This document shows, in pieces, positions 45,354-57,030 of a stretch of DNA of 64,000 nucleotides; the first letter of the stretch is position 1, and every line of letters starts with the position of its first letter. Source of the stretch: Eleusine coracana subsp. coracana (lineage: Eukaryota > Streptophyta > Magnoliopsida > Poales > Poaceae). Position numbers and translations under genes: made by a program. Where the stretch lies: NCBI GenBank assembly GCA_032690845.1, contig CM064417.1:34540432-34604431 (forward strand). Direction: 5' to 3'. The notes below the pieces were generated by a model. That model was not told the origin of the DNA and did not search any database. It saw only the letters and a program-made list of their open reading frames with translations.

Positions 45354-47151
45354 TAAAGGACCGAGAAGACGACCAGAGGGGGGTGAATGGGAGCCAATGA
45401 AAATTCTTAACTAGAACTTGGCCTATATCCCAATTACAACCCGAACCAACCTCCAAACCGATCATCAAGGCCACACACACCAACTTGTGATGTGCTACCC
45501 TTAGGAGTGATCAATAACAGCAGTGGAACACAGCGGAAACAAAAAATAACAGTAAAGACTCGAAATAGTCAAGAATCGCATACAAGTCAGGCCTTACTGG
45601 ACCACTATCGGCAGCGCCGATCACTACCATCGGCAGTGCCGGTTGGCACCATCGGCAGTGCCAGTCACGCCCATCGGCAGTGTCGATGCAGGATTCTAAG
45701 GACTTAGGTAAACAACATTCGAAGCGCATCGGTAGTGCCGATAGTTGCCATCGGCGGTGCAGGTGCAGGATCGGACTTAAGTCATTGGCAGTGTTGCTCC
45801 GAGTTCAGACCTAGGCTACTGGCAGTGCCGATCCAGCCATCGGCAGTGCCGATCAGGGGTTCTTCCTCGGGCCCCGGCAGTGCCAGTACAGCGATTGGTA
45901 GTGCTGATCGACACTTTCCAGAACCAAAAACTATGCTCAAAACTCGGTAAGAAAAATACCAAAACCTATCCAAACAAACTTCAAAAATCACGAAACTTGG
46001 ACAGAAGGTGTCTCATGGTAGGACATTCCTTCTCCAAGCACAATCACACAAAAAGCTCAAGAATTTATCATGAATTTGATGATTTACCGAAAGCTCTAGG
46101 GTTTGAATGTTCATGAGGAAATCCACGAAATCAAAGGTGCTCTTGCCTAGGATTCAATCAAGGATCCATAGAGGATTGTTTAGGCATGTCCTAGAACCAA
46201 GATCCCTCAAGAAATTCGTACCAAAACCCACTCAAAAATGAGATCAACAATCACCACGAAAATAGCTCTGAAAATAGAGAAAAAGAGAAATTCTGGATTT
46301 AGGGAGAGAGGAAAATCTTGAGCATGAAAATAAATCTCATATCATAGAAACATGCTTACAAGATCCATGGGTAAAAAGGCTAGAAAGCCACCCTCTTCCT
46401 CCCACTCTTTGGAAGAGACACACCCACTACTCTCCTCTTTTCATGAAGCACTCTCCTAGCTCTTTGAATGAACACCTAACACAAGGCTAATGGGAAGAGA
46501 CACCTCTCCCACCAGCCACACCTCTCCTTATATAGGTCTAGGGGTTGTCCTAAATACCATCCTACCCCCTCACCTACAATACACTACCACCTACCACCAG
46601 GTCCAAACCGGGAAACCGCCTTGTACGTCTTTCAAGGCGCGACTTCTCGATCTTGACACATGTTACCTCGTCCTGTGATCCTCCTCGTCAGCAAGTCTCT
46701 CCCGCCTCCGGTCCATTAGAAGTCTCTACTTGCACCGACGCTCGATCACCTTTGACTTGGTCAACCACGCCGTCTTGATCACCACCCATAGTTTTGAGGC
46801 TCAACCGTGGAACCGTCCGTGCTTCTTGCCTCTCCACGTGTACGGTGTGAATCACCCTTGACTTCACCCGAACTCCTGATTGTCTGGCCCCAAGTCTCCT
46901 ACTTATGCCCGATCCTCTCGCCGTTGACCGCCAAGTTGACTCCAGTGACCTACACATCATGAGACAAGCAAACACATTTCCCATCTCCTGCAAACTCTCC
47001 AACATCCTTACCAACTCCGGTTAGTCAAAATCATGATATGCACAACTCCTGTAATCCCAGATTTCCGCATTTCAACTCAAACACAGACTCAACCAATGTC
47101 AATTACTCATTACATATTGCAAACCATGGCACATATCCACATGGTTTCTCA
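45354..47151 (-). repeat. Right (5') LTR of Copia element 2
   Basis: It matches 36345-38266, with TA for TG at its inner edge. The GGCAGTGCC-type repeats are at about 45607-45912. It closes ATGGTTTCTCA, followed by AGTTC at 47152-47156. Confidence 0.92.
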
Positions 47152-47512
47152 AGTTCTATTACAACCGAATTGCTGCTTCTAGCAAATGACATCATCAAAA
47201 GACATTTCAAACATTGGAACCTATGTGAGTGTGAGATTAAAGGACAATGTTAAAACAAATCCTAAGATCATGAAACATATATTGGTAGTGAAGAAGCGGA
47301 GACTCGCAATGTTCTACACAGTCTGACTTGAAATATAAAGAAACATCTTATAAGAGAATAAAAGAAATCGAAGACATTGTATGGCAGAACTGCTATTAAA
47401 ATTTGGAATGAAAATATAGCTTGACTTTCTACATTTTATCATATTCTGTTAAAATAATTAGTGTAAACATATGTAATCTATCATGATATTGGTGTTTACA
47501 GTTTTATGTTTA

Positions 47513-47542
47513 GCCCGTAGCAACGCACGGGTATTTTGCTAG
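47513..47542 (+). mobile_element. Helitron 3' terminus
   Basis: The sequence CCCGTAGCAACGCACGGG (47514-47531) forms a short hairpin (CCCGT/ACGGG) and is followed 11 bases later by CTAG at 47539-47542, then T. This is the classic 3' end of grass Helitrons, which insert between A and T. The 5' end (TC) is not identified. It may lie left of 36340, since Copia element 2 is inserted in the DNA just upstream. Confidence 0.75.
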
Positions 47543-47553
47543 TATATGCTATA

Positions 47554-48300
47554 TGTGACATCCCAAAAATTTATTTGCGGATACAAACAATTTAAACATA
47601 GAAATTTAATTTCTTGAAAGATTTTCCTTGATTTGTAAATAATTTATTTTAATAAATAGATTTTTTATGCGGTGACCATGGTTTATAAAATATTAGAATA
47701 AGTTAAGAAAATGGTTTGTTGGATAATATACTTGTATCAATTTCATATAGTCTCCCTAACTCATGTGAAACAAATTAAAATCCTAAAATATATTCAGCCA
47801 AATCCACCAAATGCAATAGGTGGAGCCCAGCACATACAAGCCACCAACCTATATTTCCCAGCTCTTCTATATGCAAAGTTGAGGGGAATATATTTAAGCA
47901 TTGTGGTATTGTATTCGATTCACTATATATGAGGGGCATTCAGTTATGATTGGCTATTTTGACCTACAGTGATGGTACATCAAGAGCCACGGTGGTCAGA
48001 CAATATTAAGGGGTATTTGAAAACTAAATAGAACTTGTAAGTGTTTGATTGCAACAAAAGATGTTATAGATGAGTGTATATGGAAATTACCTTAAAATAT
48101 AGATGGGGTTTTTTTACAATTTTACCTAAATACTTAAGATTTTGGAGCATACCTACTTTCAAATTTATACTTGATCCATTTTATATATTTTTGTAAATCA
48201 CTGAGTGGAAACATGCATGCAGGCTGCAGGGGCAGACAATAGTACTGGGCCCTCTTTAAGTTTTTTCATGCACATTTGAGTTTAGGAAGGACAAGCATGC
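47554..48300 (+). repeat. Degraded LTR-like fragment of the TGTGACATCCC type
   Basis: It opens TGTGACATCCCAAAAATTTA and resembles the first 190 bases of the repeat at 26169 (AATTTAATTT..TTGAAAGATTTxCxTTGA.., then ATATTAGAxTA.xxTAAG.A). It starts 11 bp right of the Helitron end. Its right border is unclear. Confidence 0.5.
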
Positions 48301-48528
48301 GCATGAATAATCAATCAATCATTGAAATATCAGTCGATACAACTACAATGTCTGATATATATGCGATGCCACAGGAGAAACTCATGTTTCTTTCACAAAA
48401 AAAACTCATGTTTGTTCTGAATACAGAAGCAATAGATGATTAAGAAGAGTGCTGAATTTCATAGAATTCACTACTACATATGTTCGTGACTATGTTAGCA
48501 ACTTAGCATCACAGCTTTTTTGAGCCAT

Positions 48529-49064
48529 CACTACCGGAAATCCCTAATTTGTCAAGTACCCGAAGCACTTGGCAAAGCCAGTTAAACACTCGGCAAATAG
48601 TTTGCCGAGTGTTGTACTCGGGAAACAACACACGGCACAAATTTACTCGGCAAACCGGGTTTGCCGAGTGTTTTTCTTTGGACACTCGGCAAACACTCTG
48701 CCGAGTGTCGGGACACCTCTCGGCGAAATAAAAAAAAAAGCATAGTTGACGGAGTTGACGGTGACGGAGGCTTTCCAACGGACACTGGGCAAAACCTAAT
48801 GGCCGACACATGGAAGGCGGTCGGCATTAGCACGTGATGGACACGTGCCACATTTGTCGTGTGTTAACTCTTTGCTGAATGTCGGGGTCGGTTTTGCCGA
48901 AAGCTTTTAAAATAGCACTCGGCAAACATTGATGTTTACCAAGTGCTAGGTTTTTGCCGAGTATTTTCTTGGGACACTCAAAAAACCTTGTGTTTGCCGA
49001 GTGCCCGAGGGAAACCACTCGGCAAAATATGTGACACTGAGCAACTACCAGGTTTCCGGTAGTG
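48529..49064 (+). mobile_element. Non-autonomous CACTA-type element (536 bp)
   Basis: The ends are inverted repeats CACTACCGGAAA... and ...TTTCCGGTAGTG. Inside each end are many subterminal copies of TTTGCCGAGTGT / ACACTCGGCAAA in both orientations, the known transposase-binding architecture of CACTA elements. There is no coding capacity. Flanking triplets are CAT (left) and CAG (right), so the 3-bp target duplication is imperfect or decayed. Confidence 0.85.
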
Positions 49065-49646
49065 CAGATTTGTATAATATGCAAACAAGCTCAGACATTG
49101 CACCAACGAGTTGTAGAAGGTACCAGCCATATCACGAGTGAGAAGTGAGAACTGTCAGCTTACGTAAACAAGCTTAATTCAGATCAGTTTCATACACCGA
49201 CAGAACAGCAGAATTTCTAAAGAAACGCCAGCTCAGGAATCGCGAGTGCTTCCACTCAAATGGTTGCCAGTTTGGATCGGAGTTCTTATCTCTTGGCGCG
49301 GATCCATACTAGGAACGACGGGTGCACATACGGGAACACATGTTCCTTGATGCATTGGCGAGGGCTTATCAATCTTATTGTACCATGAACAATGGAGTGG
49401 GGCGGCAACGTTGCTACCGACATCAAAGTAGAAAACATCTTCTGTGGGATGGAAGGCAATCACATTGAAGAGAGAGTTATACTTCGCAAGGTTGATGAGG
49501 CCCTCATCGTTCACTCCCATTCCATCGTGCACGAGAGTTGCCGCAGCCGGATTCTTCAGCAATAGCTCCAGGAGAACATTAGCTCGATGTACCTCCTTCC
49601 ACCAGATGCCTCCACCTTGTACGCCCTGAATGAAACTCCCAAACCT

Positions 49647-49651
49647 CAAAC
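49647..49651. repeat. Left target site duplication of Copia element 3
   Basis: CAAAC; identical to 56742-56746. Confidence 0.92.
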
Positions 49652-50204
49652 TGTTGGTTTAGATTTTGTTGACCGCAAGGTCAACAACCGAACCGAGATG
49701 GGGGGCCCAGCCTCCCGTGGACTCGGGATCGGGCCAACAGTTTTGATTCTGTTTTTTTTTTTTTTACCTTGATCGGGAGGTAATCTTAAAAATAGAAACG
49801 GACTTGGTCTCGTTGCTACAGGGCTATAAAAAGAGGGGTCGACCCACATGACGCCCCATGATTTGATTCCACCCAAAACCGATCGATCAGAGTCCTGAAA
49901 GCCACGGAAGCTCGAGGTCCACGTCCAGGACAGTGTTGCTACCGCCCCGAGGGTTTCCGCTATCCAAGAAGACCCTCAAGGAGTGTCTGCGCTACGTCCC
50001 CAACAACGCCCTCATCGTCGAGCTCATCACCTCTGCACCGATACCAATAGAGTCCAACGCCAGCGCCGGTAACAGCCGAACATATCCCTATTCCGCATTA
50101 GATTAGTTTGTGCTAAGTGTGATCTTAATTAACTAGATGTCATCCTGTTAATCTGCTATGTCTAAGTTTGATTAAGTCACATTACAGATTAATTAATTCT
50201 ATCA
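49652..50204 (+). repeat. Left (5') LTR of Copia element 3
   Basis: It opens TGTTGGTTTAGATTTTGTTG and closes AATTAATTCTATCA. A TATA box (CTATAAAAAGAGG) lies near 49824, a plausible start for the element's RNA. Confidence 0.92.
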
Positions 50205-50205
50205 T

Positions 50206-50216
50206 TTGGTATCAGT
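50206..50216 (+). promoter_or_regulatory. Primer binding site of Copia element 3
   Basis: TTGGTATCAGT follows the LTR. TGGTATCAG matches the initiator tRNA-Met complement; the bases after it diverge (TTAGC). Confidence 0.75.
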
Positions 50217-51824
50217 TAGCCTTAATCTAGTTGATTAGATACACTAGTTTAAGTTAGCAGGTTTGATTAGTACTAGATCTAATCATGTTTAAGTTAATTA
50301 GTCGATCTAGTACTATAAAATCAGAGGTGTTTTTTTTTATCTAGTCATGTTTTAGCTAAAAAAAATTTTAATAGGTATCATGTTCATGCCTAGATTGATT
50401 AGATCAGTAATATAACTAAGTTAAATTATCATGTTTTAGTTTAGAACTAACATTGCTAGGGTTTCGGTTAAGTCTAGATTAAGCCATGTCACACAGAAAT
50501 TAGAAGGAGGGGATTGCGAAAATACCGAATCACATAACACATACACGCAACCCTAACCCTAACCCTAGATCTAAGAACCCTAACCCTAAGTTCAGAGAGC
50601 ACTCACCTCTCGGTCGCCGTCGTTCACCAGAAACGGCGTCCTCCGCTCCTCTCGGTCGCGTCGATGGAGCCGCGCACATCAGATCTGCGCGTATGCTCCG
50701 ATGGGACCGGACCGGCCGCGCGGCATCACTTGCCACGCGTGCACGCCAGCACATGCCCAGCCTCGCGCCGGTGTCACCGTCGCCGTGTCACCTCCGGTCG
50801 CCGCCTCAAATCCGCGCTCGACGGGATTGCCTTAAGGGCGCCACGGCGGAGAAGCTCGATGGAGCCGCGCGCGATCTCTTGCACGCGTGCGCTGACGAGC
50901 AGCTCCCCATGGCGCCATGGCGGCCGGTCGGCGTCGTCTTGCTCCTCGAAGTTGCCGGCGTCCGAGGGCGAGGCAGAGAGAGTGAGGTGAGGCGAGAGAG
51001 AAGAGTGAGGCGCGGCGGGTGAAAGTAGGGAGCGAATGGCTAGGGTTTCACACCCAGCACTGATTTTTGTTTCCCCACTGACTGCTCACCGCCGTCCATC
51101 TCGTTCAACGGCCGAGATCAGAGCGAGTTCGCCCTCCGCGCGCGTCGCATGGGCTGAATTGGCGGCCTGCTCACAGGTTGTCTCGGCCCACGACGCACTG
51201 AGCCGCGCAAGCGAGCCGTGGTGCCGCCTTAGCCGAGCCGAGTCATTAGCCAAGCCGAGTCGCAACCGCGTGCACCGAGCCGAGCCGCTGGGCCGCCACG
51301 CGCTAGCTGGACCGCGCTCGCACCAGCTGGGCCGCGCTGCGCTAGCTGGACCGCGCTCGCTCGGCCTCCCTGCTGCGCGCGCTGGGCTGGTCCCTTTTCT
51401 GTGGGCCAAATTAGTTCACAACGAGCCCATCTGATTGTTAATTCATTTTATTAAGTTTTAAGTGTTTCTTTTAATTAATTGCTTGATTAATTTTTTGTTT
51501 TTAGTTAAGTAAATTATTTTAAGCTTAATTATTTAAGTGTTGGTGTTATTTAAGCTATTGCAATTTAACTTTAAGTATTAATCCACCAATATGCTTTGAG
51601 ATGCCTCTAAATAAATGGAACCACCGAGAAGTTTATTTAGAGTAAACTTGTGATTATTTCTGACCATTGTTGTTTAATCATGAGTATTAAGATGAATTTC
51701 GTTTGTTTTTCCCACCGGTGATGTAAATTGAAATTTAATTGTATGATTTTAATCAGACCACCGTAGGGTTCTTTTCATACACTTATTTGCATTTCATTGT
51801 ATATGATCACTAAGTTAAGTTTTC
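50217..51824 (+). other. Long leader of Copia element 3 with a GC-rich island
   Basis: 1.6 kb between primer site and gag. Its two flanks are AT-rich, with many TTAAGTTT strings. The core (about 50540-51410) is GC-rich and starts with AACCCTAACCCTAACCCTAG and AACCCTAACCCTAAG. On the minus strand the core has a splice-donor-like GAGAG|GTGAGT at about 50603 and Arg-rich frames. 51290-51360 carries a degenerate tandem GCGCTAGCTGGACCGCGCTCG. No protein is recognised. Confidence 0.55.
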
Positions 51825-51848
51825 TTGCTTTGTTTTTCAGTGAGTAAT

Positions 51849-52790
51849 GTCAATGTTGTTGCCTCCTACCTCAACAACATCGAGCCGCTCAATGGAGCGA
51901 ACTTTTCAGACTGGAAGGGTAAGGTCATCACATGCTTAGCATGGAATGATCTCAATGTCGCGCTGAGGGTCGATAAGCCTACCCCTCCTGCTGATGGAGC
52001 TGCACCTTCTGCCGCTTTAGAGAAGTGGGAGAGGTCTGACCGGATGGCTACCATGGTCATGCTTCAGACCATAAGTGCTAGTATTAAGGGTGCCATCCCC
52101 ATTAAGAATGCAGCTGGAGTTGATCTGACTGCTAAGGAGCTACTGGTCACTATTGAGGAGAACTTTAAGAGCTCCTCTAAGACCTATGCTAGTACACTCA
52201 TCATGAAGTTGGTGGATTCTCAGTACAATGGTCAGACTGGCATAAGGGAGCACATTTTTACTATGTGTGACAGGGCCAATAAGCTTAAGGAGATGAAGAT
52301 GGAGATCTCTGATGGTTTCCTTGTTTATTTTATCATGACCTCACTACCGTCTCAGTATGCTCCATTCAAGATCAACTACAACACCAACAAGAACACTTGG
52401 TCTATCACTGAGCTGATAAGCTATTGTGTTGAAGAAGAAGAGAGGCATAAGACTAAGAAGATGAAGGAGAATGTTGTGAACATGGTTGGCAACCTCAGTC
52501 TCAACAATCTTTCTAAAAACAAGCATGAGGCAAGCAGCAGCAAGCAAGGCCAAAGGAAGAAGAAGAAGAATGGGAACAAAGTTGTATCCAAGAACAACAA
52601 CAACTTCAAGAACCATCAGTCTAAGGGTGGTAATAAGACGTGCTCTTTCTGTGGCTCACCCAAGCACCTTCAGAAGGCTTGTCCAGGCTTTAAGAAGTGG
52701 TTGAAGGAGCAAGGTAATGATAAGTTTGATGTTGTTTCTTTTATTGATGAGTTATTCTTAGCGGATTTTTTCCTAATACTTGGTGGATTG
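51849..52790 (+). pseudogene. Gag of Copia element 3
   Basis: The frame opens in the leader; the natural start is probably near 51849. It contains YLNNIEPLNGANFSDWKGKV, typical of Copia gag, then SSSKTYASTLIMKLVDSQYN and a basic region. An intact zinc knuckle follows, CSFCGSPKHLQKAC (C-x2-C-x4-H-x4-C). It then leaves the frame used by protease near a TTTTTT run at 52765, so gag and pol are not in one frame here. Confidence 0.88.
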
Positions 52791-53660
52791 ACTCAGGTGC
52801 CACTATGCACATCTCTAATTCATTACAGGTATTCCGTTCGATCCGAACTATAAGAAGGGGGGAGCAAAGCCTAAGAGTAGCTGATGGGAATGTCGTCCAA
52901 GTTAAAGGCGTTGGGAGCTTCCACTTAGAGTTGTCGGGTGGCTTCCAGCTTAATTTAGAGGATGTTCTTTATGTCCCTAGTTTAAAGAGAAATTTAATTC
53001 CTGTATCAGCCTTAGATGAATCGGGACATGTTTGTGAGTTTGGTAACAATAAGTGTCTGATAAAGTTTAATTCAATAAATGTCGGTCTTACAGTTAGACA
53101 AGGCAAACTTTATATGCTCTCTCTTGATGATTCTGTGATGAATGTTGCTAGTATTTCACATAAGTGTAAGCGTGATGATAAGACTTCTTTGAAATTGTGG
53201 CATTGTCGCCTCGGCCACATTTTGAAGGGGAGAATAGAATGTCTCATTAAAGATGAAATACTATATGAATTAGACTTCTCCAATTCAGAGCAGTGCATCG
53301 ACTGCATTAAGGGAAAATACGCTAAGACAATTAAGAAAGGAGCTACTAGAAGTACAAGCGTGTTAGAAATAATACACACAGATATTTGTGGCCCGCTCTC
53401 AGTAACATCAGTAGATGGCTATGATTCTTTTATAACATTTACCGATGATTATTCCCGTTATGGACATATTTACCTCATTAAGAAGCATTCAGATGCGCTA
53501 GAAATATTTAAGATTTATAAGTTGGAAGTTAAAAAACAACATAACGCTTCCATTAAAGTAGTAAGATCAGATCGTGGGGGAGAATATTATGGGAAACATG
53601 CAACATATGGTCAAATTAAAGGACTATTTGCTAAGTATTTAGAAGAAAATGGCATAAGAG
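52775..53660 (+). pseudogene. Protease and 5' integrase of Copia element 3
   Basis: DSGATMHISNS near 52785 is the protease site, followed by the usual LEDVLYVPSLKRNLIPVSAL. The integrase zinc region is LWHCRLGHI...CIDCIKGK, and the core has IIHTDICGPLS, FTDDYSRYGHIYL and VVRSDRGGEYYG. The frame stops at TAG 53663. Confidence 0.88.
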
Positions 53661-53689
53661 TGTAGTACTCTATGCCAGGAGAAGCATAA

Positions 53690-54421
53690 CAAAATGGAGT
53701 GGCTGAGCGGCATAATCATATGTTATTAGATATGATAAGTAGCATGCTCAGTCATTCTAATTTACCTATGGAGCTGTGGATGGAAGCATTAAAGACAGTT
53801 GCCCACATTCTTAATCGGGTTTCATCTAAGTTAGATCCCAAGACACCATTTGAGCTGTGGAATGGGAGGAAACCGTCACTCAGTTATTTGAAGGTATGGG
53901 GCTGTCCCGCTGAGGCTAAGTTATTCGATTCACAGCATAAGAAACTGGATTCTAAGACAGTAAGCTATCATTTTATCGGATACCCAGATAAGTCAAAGGG
54001 ATACCGATTCTATTGTCCTAGTCGCTCTACTAAGTTCGTTGAAACACGACAGGCTGTGTTTTTAGAGGACTCGGGAAGTTCTACTAAGAGGGATATTAGT
54101 CTCGAAGAATTACGGGTTGATCTTCCAACTCTGGATTTTCTAGAGCCTATGGATGTATATCAGTTTGTACCCTCAATTATTCCTCAACTTAGCAGCACTG
54201 TGGCAGCCACTCAGGCACAGGCGCCACCTACTGGGGCTCATGCACCAGACACTGATACACAAGCTTCAGCTCAGGAGCAGCCTGCGCCAGAAGAACAGCC
54301 TCAGCCCGACCCAGAACCAGCTGTGAACAAACCATTAAGACGGTCACATCGGGAAAGGAGACAGGCACTTCCTGACATTTATGAGACATATTTAAGGATC
54401 AGTATGATGTCGGGAAAATAA
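53690..54421 (+). pseudogene. 3' integrase and linker of Copia element 3
   Basis: It begins just after a second stop at about 53688 with QNGVAERHNHMLLDMISSML, the part holding the catalytic Glu. It continues ELWNGRKPSLSYLKVWGCPA and FIGYPDKSKGYRFYCPS, then a Pro/Gln/Ala-rich linker (QAPPTGAHAPDTDTQASAQE). It stops at TAA 54419. Confidence 0.88.
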
Positions 54422-54504
54422 ATGATCCTGCCAATTTTAGAGAGGCAGTTGAGAGTAAGAATTCCACTAAATAGATTGAGGCCATGGAGTAAGAACTTAA
54501 GTCT

Positions 54505-55260
54505 ATGAGTTCAAATCAGGTTTGGGATTTAGTAGAAATTCCTAATGGGATCAAAACAGTAGGTTGTAAATGGGTCTACAAAACTAAACATGATTCCAAA
54601 GGGAACGTTGAAAGATTCAAAGCAAGACTCGTAGCTAAAGGGTTTACACAGAAAGAGGGGTTTGATTATAATAAGACTTTTTCTTCTGTGTCTACAAAAG
54701 ATTCCTTAAGAATAGTCATGATACTTCTAGCTCATTTTGATATGGAGTTACATCAGATGGATGTTAAAACTGCATTCCTAAATGAAGATTTAGATGAGAC
54801 TATTTACATGACGCAACCGGAAGATTTTGCTATTAAGGGTAAGGAACATATGGGATGTAGATTAAGAAAATCCATTTATGGACTTAAGCAAGCGTCCAGA
54901 CAGTGGAACCTTAAATTTGATAAAGTTATTAAGAGATTCGGATTTAAGAAGAATGATGCAGATAAATGCATCTACATTAAGGAAAAGGGTGAAAAATTAA
55001 TAATCCTATTACTATATGTGGATGACATACTATTAGCGTGCAACAATAAGAATATGTTGTATGAGACTAAGAATTTTCTATCATCATATTTTGACATGAA
55101 GGATCTTGGTGAAGCCTCGTATGTACTTGGCATTGAGATACACCGCGATAGAGCCAAAGAAATACTAGGATTATCTCAGAGAGCTTACATTGAGAAAATG
55201 CTTAAGAGATATAAGTTAATAAGTGCAATACGTCACATGTTTCGATTCAAAAGTCGATAA
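54505..55260 (+). pseudogene. Reverse transcriptase of Copia element 3
   Basis: The frame runs VWDLVEIPNGIKTVGCKWVY, ARLVAKGFTQKEGFDYNKTF, HQMDVKTAFLNEDLDETIYM, SIYGLKQASRQWNLKFD and the catalytic LLYVDDILLACNNKN. A frameshift at about 55225-55260 detaches RNase H. The stretch 54422-54504 has stops. Confidence 0.9.
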
Positions 55261-55990
55261 GTTAAATGGAAGTCAGTGCCCTAAGAATGATTTAGAAAGA
55301 AAGAAAATCGAGAACATTCCCTATGCATCAGCTATTGGAAGCTTGATGTATGCACAAGTCTGTACGCGTCCAAATTTGGCATTTGTAATCGGAGTACTTA
55401 GCAGATATCAGTCTAATCCAAGCTGGACTCACTGGGTAGGTGTCAAGAAGGCATTAAGATATTGCCAAGGCACTAAAGATTACATGCTCACATATAAGAG
55501 ATCAGATAATCTTGAGATTGAGTGTTACACTGATGCTGACTTTGCTAGTGATGAAGATGAAAGGAAGTCAACTTCTGGCTATGTCTTCATGCTAGCAGGG
55601 GGAGCAATTTCGTGGAGAAGTTGTAAGCAAAGTGTAACTGCTGCATCTACGATGCAAGCAAAATTTGTGTCATGTTATCATGCTATAGGACAGGTAGTGT
55701 GGCTTAAGAGTTTTATTCCGGGATTAAGAATTGTTGATAGTATCTCGAGATCTATCACAATATACTGCGATAATCATTTCACAGTTTTCTTTTGCGCCAA
55801 CGATAAACTAAGTGGTGCTTCCAAGCACATAGATCTTAAATATCGTATCGTGAAAGAAAGGAATTAGGACAATACACCTAAGATTAAGCATATAAGTACT
55901 AAGGATAATATAGCGGATCCGCTCACAAGTTTACCATCAACCCTTTTTCAGAAACATGTCCTAGGCATGGGTCTGGTAAATACCTTTTGA
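55223..55990 (+). pseudogene. RNase H of Copia element 3
   Basis: It contains YASAIGSLMYAQVCTRPNLA, ECYTDADFASDEDERKSTSG, GGAISWRSCKQSVTAAST and SGASKHIDLKYRIVKERN. A TAG at 55865 is followed by the family-typical end KHISTKDNIADPLTSLPS. The usual STxEAE(F/Y) reads STMQAKF, changing the active-site Glu region. Confidence 0.88.
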
Positions 55991-56180
55991 TCAGTCCTGA
56001 TTTTAGGGCCATTTCCTTCCCCAACTAAGAGTAATAGTTCTAATAAGGTTTATCAGTAAGACTATGGGTAATGTTGTCCCAGTACGCCATGATGCTGCTG
56101 ATGACACATTGGTCTGGTACTTACTCTATTTTCTGAGGAAGAGCTTTAGTTTAAAAGTAAGTTTAAGTTGTTGACCTTTT

Positions 56181-56194
56181 GGTCAGGGGGAGAA
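56181..56194 (+). promoter_or_regulatory. Polypurine tract of Copia element 3
   Basis: GGTCAGGGGGAGAA directly precedes the right LTR. Confidence 0.85.
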
Positions 56195-56741
56195 TATTGG
56201 TTTAGATTTTATTGACCGCAAGGTCAACAACCGAACCGAGATGGGGGGCCCAGCCTCCCGTGGACTCGAGATCGGGCCAATAGTTTTGATTCTGTTTTTT
56301 TGCCTTGATCGGGAGGTAATCTTAAAGATAGAAACGGACTCGGCCCCGTTGCTACAGGGCTATAAAAAGAGGGATCGCTCCACAGGACGTCCCACGATTT
56401 GATTCCACCCAAAACCGATCGATCAGAGTCCTGGAAGCCACGGAAGCTCAAGGTCCACGCTTAGGACAGTGTCGCTACCGCCCCGAGGATTTCCGCTACC
56501 CCAAGAAGACCCTCAAGGAGCGTCTGTGCTACGTTCCCAACGACGTCCTCATCGTCGAGCTCATCACCTCTGCACCGACGCCAATGGAGTCCAACGCCAG
56601 CGCCGGTAACAGCCGAACATATCCCTATTCTACATTAGATTAGTTTCTGCTAAGTGTGATCTTAATTAACTAGATGTGATCCTGTTAATCTACTATGCCT
56701 AAGTTTGATTAAGTCACATTACAGATTAATTAATTCTATCA
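56195..56741 (+). repeat. Right (3') LTR of Copia element 3
   Basis: It matches 49652-50204, with TA for TG at the edge and a shorter poly-T near 56298. It closes CTATCA, followed by CAAAC at 56742-56746. Confidence 0.92.
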
Positions 56742-56955
56742 CAAACACGAGGAAGTCGAAGTGCGCATACCGAATCGCTCCCCTAAACACCGATTGCGTG
56801 GACCGTCTGCGACACGGTCAGGCAAGGAGTTGGACAGTGTGGATAAAACTGTTACTATGCTATGAATCTGTCCTTGCTGTTGTACGCGATCCAGTATGCT
56901 GTGCCTCTCAGACCAAGTAACGTTGGATGACACGCTTGGACATCTGATAATCTTC

Positions 56956-57030
56956 CACTACCACAAAATTAGGTTTTAGTGACGCGAGTTTAGCGATGGT
57001 TAAAACAGTGTTATGATAACTGCGGTGCTG
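56956..57030 (+). mobile_element. Small CACTA-like relic inside F-box gene 4
   Basis: CACTACCACAAAATTAGG followed by TTTAGTGACGCG interrupts the homology to the intact F-box gene. The phrases resemble terminal sequences of small non-autonomous DNA transposons. No clear second end. Confidence 0.45.

Larger units (their letters stand above)
36345..47151 (-). mobile_element. SIRE/Maximus-type Ty1/Copia retrotransposon 2
   Basis: A full-length 10.8-kb element on the minus strand with LTRs of 1922 bp (left) and 1798 bp (right), a perfect AGTTC target duplication, a tRNA-Met-type primer site at 45341-45351 and a polypurine tract at 38267-38277. Gag, protease, integrase, reverse transcriptase and RNase H follow in Copia order but are broken by stops and shifts. 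The non-coding stretch 38267-39534 has further purine tracts. The gag is long with coiled-coil heptads behind the zinc region, as in SIRE elements. It differs from Copia element 1 in LTR sequence and coding details, so it is a separate family. Confidence 0.92.
49652..56741 (+). mobile_element. Ty1/Copia retrotransposon 3, complete with target duplication
   Basis: A 7.1-kb plus-strand element with LTRs of 553 and 547 bp, a CAAAC target duplication, a primer site after the left LTR and a polypurine tract before the right LTR. The order gag, protease, integrase, reverse transcriptase, RNase H is that of Copia. The domain sequences are unlike those of the two SIRE-type elements and resemble the Tork/Tnt1 side of the group, a tentative placement. 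It is inserted in F-box gene 4. The LTRs are more alike by eye than those of the Tat element, so it is probably younger, yet the coding part has stops and frameshifts. Confidence 0.92.

Noticed and set aside
50549..50590. AACCCTAACCCTAACCCTAG strings as telomere repeats
   Set aside because: The unit is CCCTAA (6 bp), not the 7-bp plant telomere unit CCCTAAA, and only three plus two units are present inside a retrotransposon leader.
51036..51434. 132-residue plus-strand frame in the Copia element 3 leader
   Set aside because: Ala/Arg/Ser composition from a GC-rich degenerate tandem repeat, with an equally long minus-strand frame; no domain seen.
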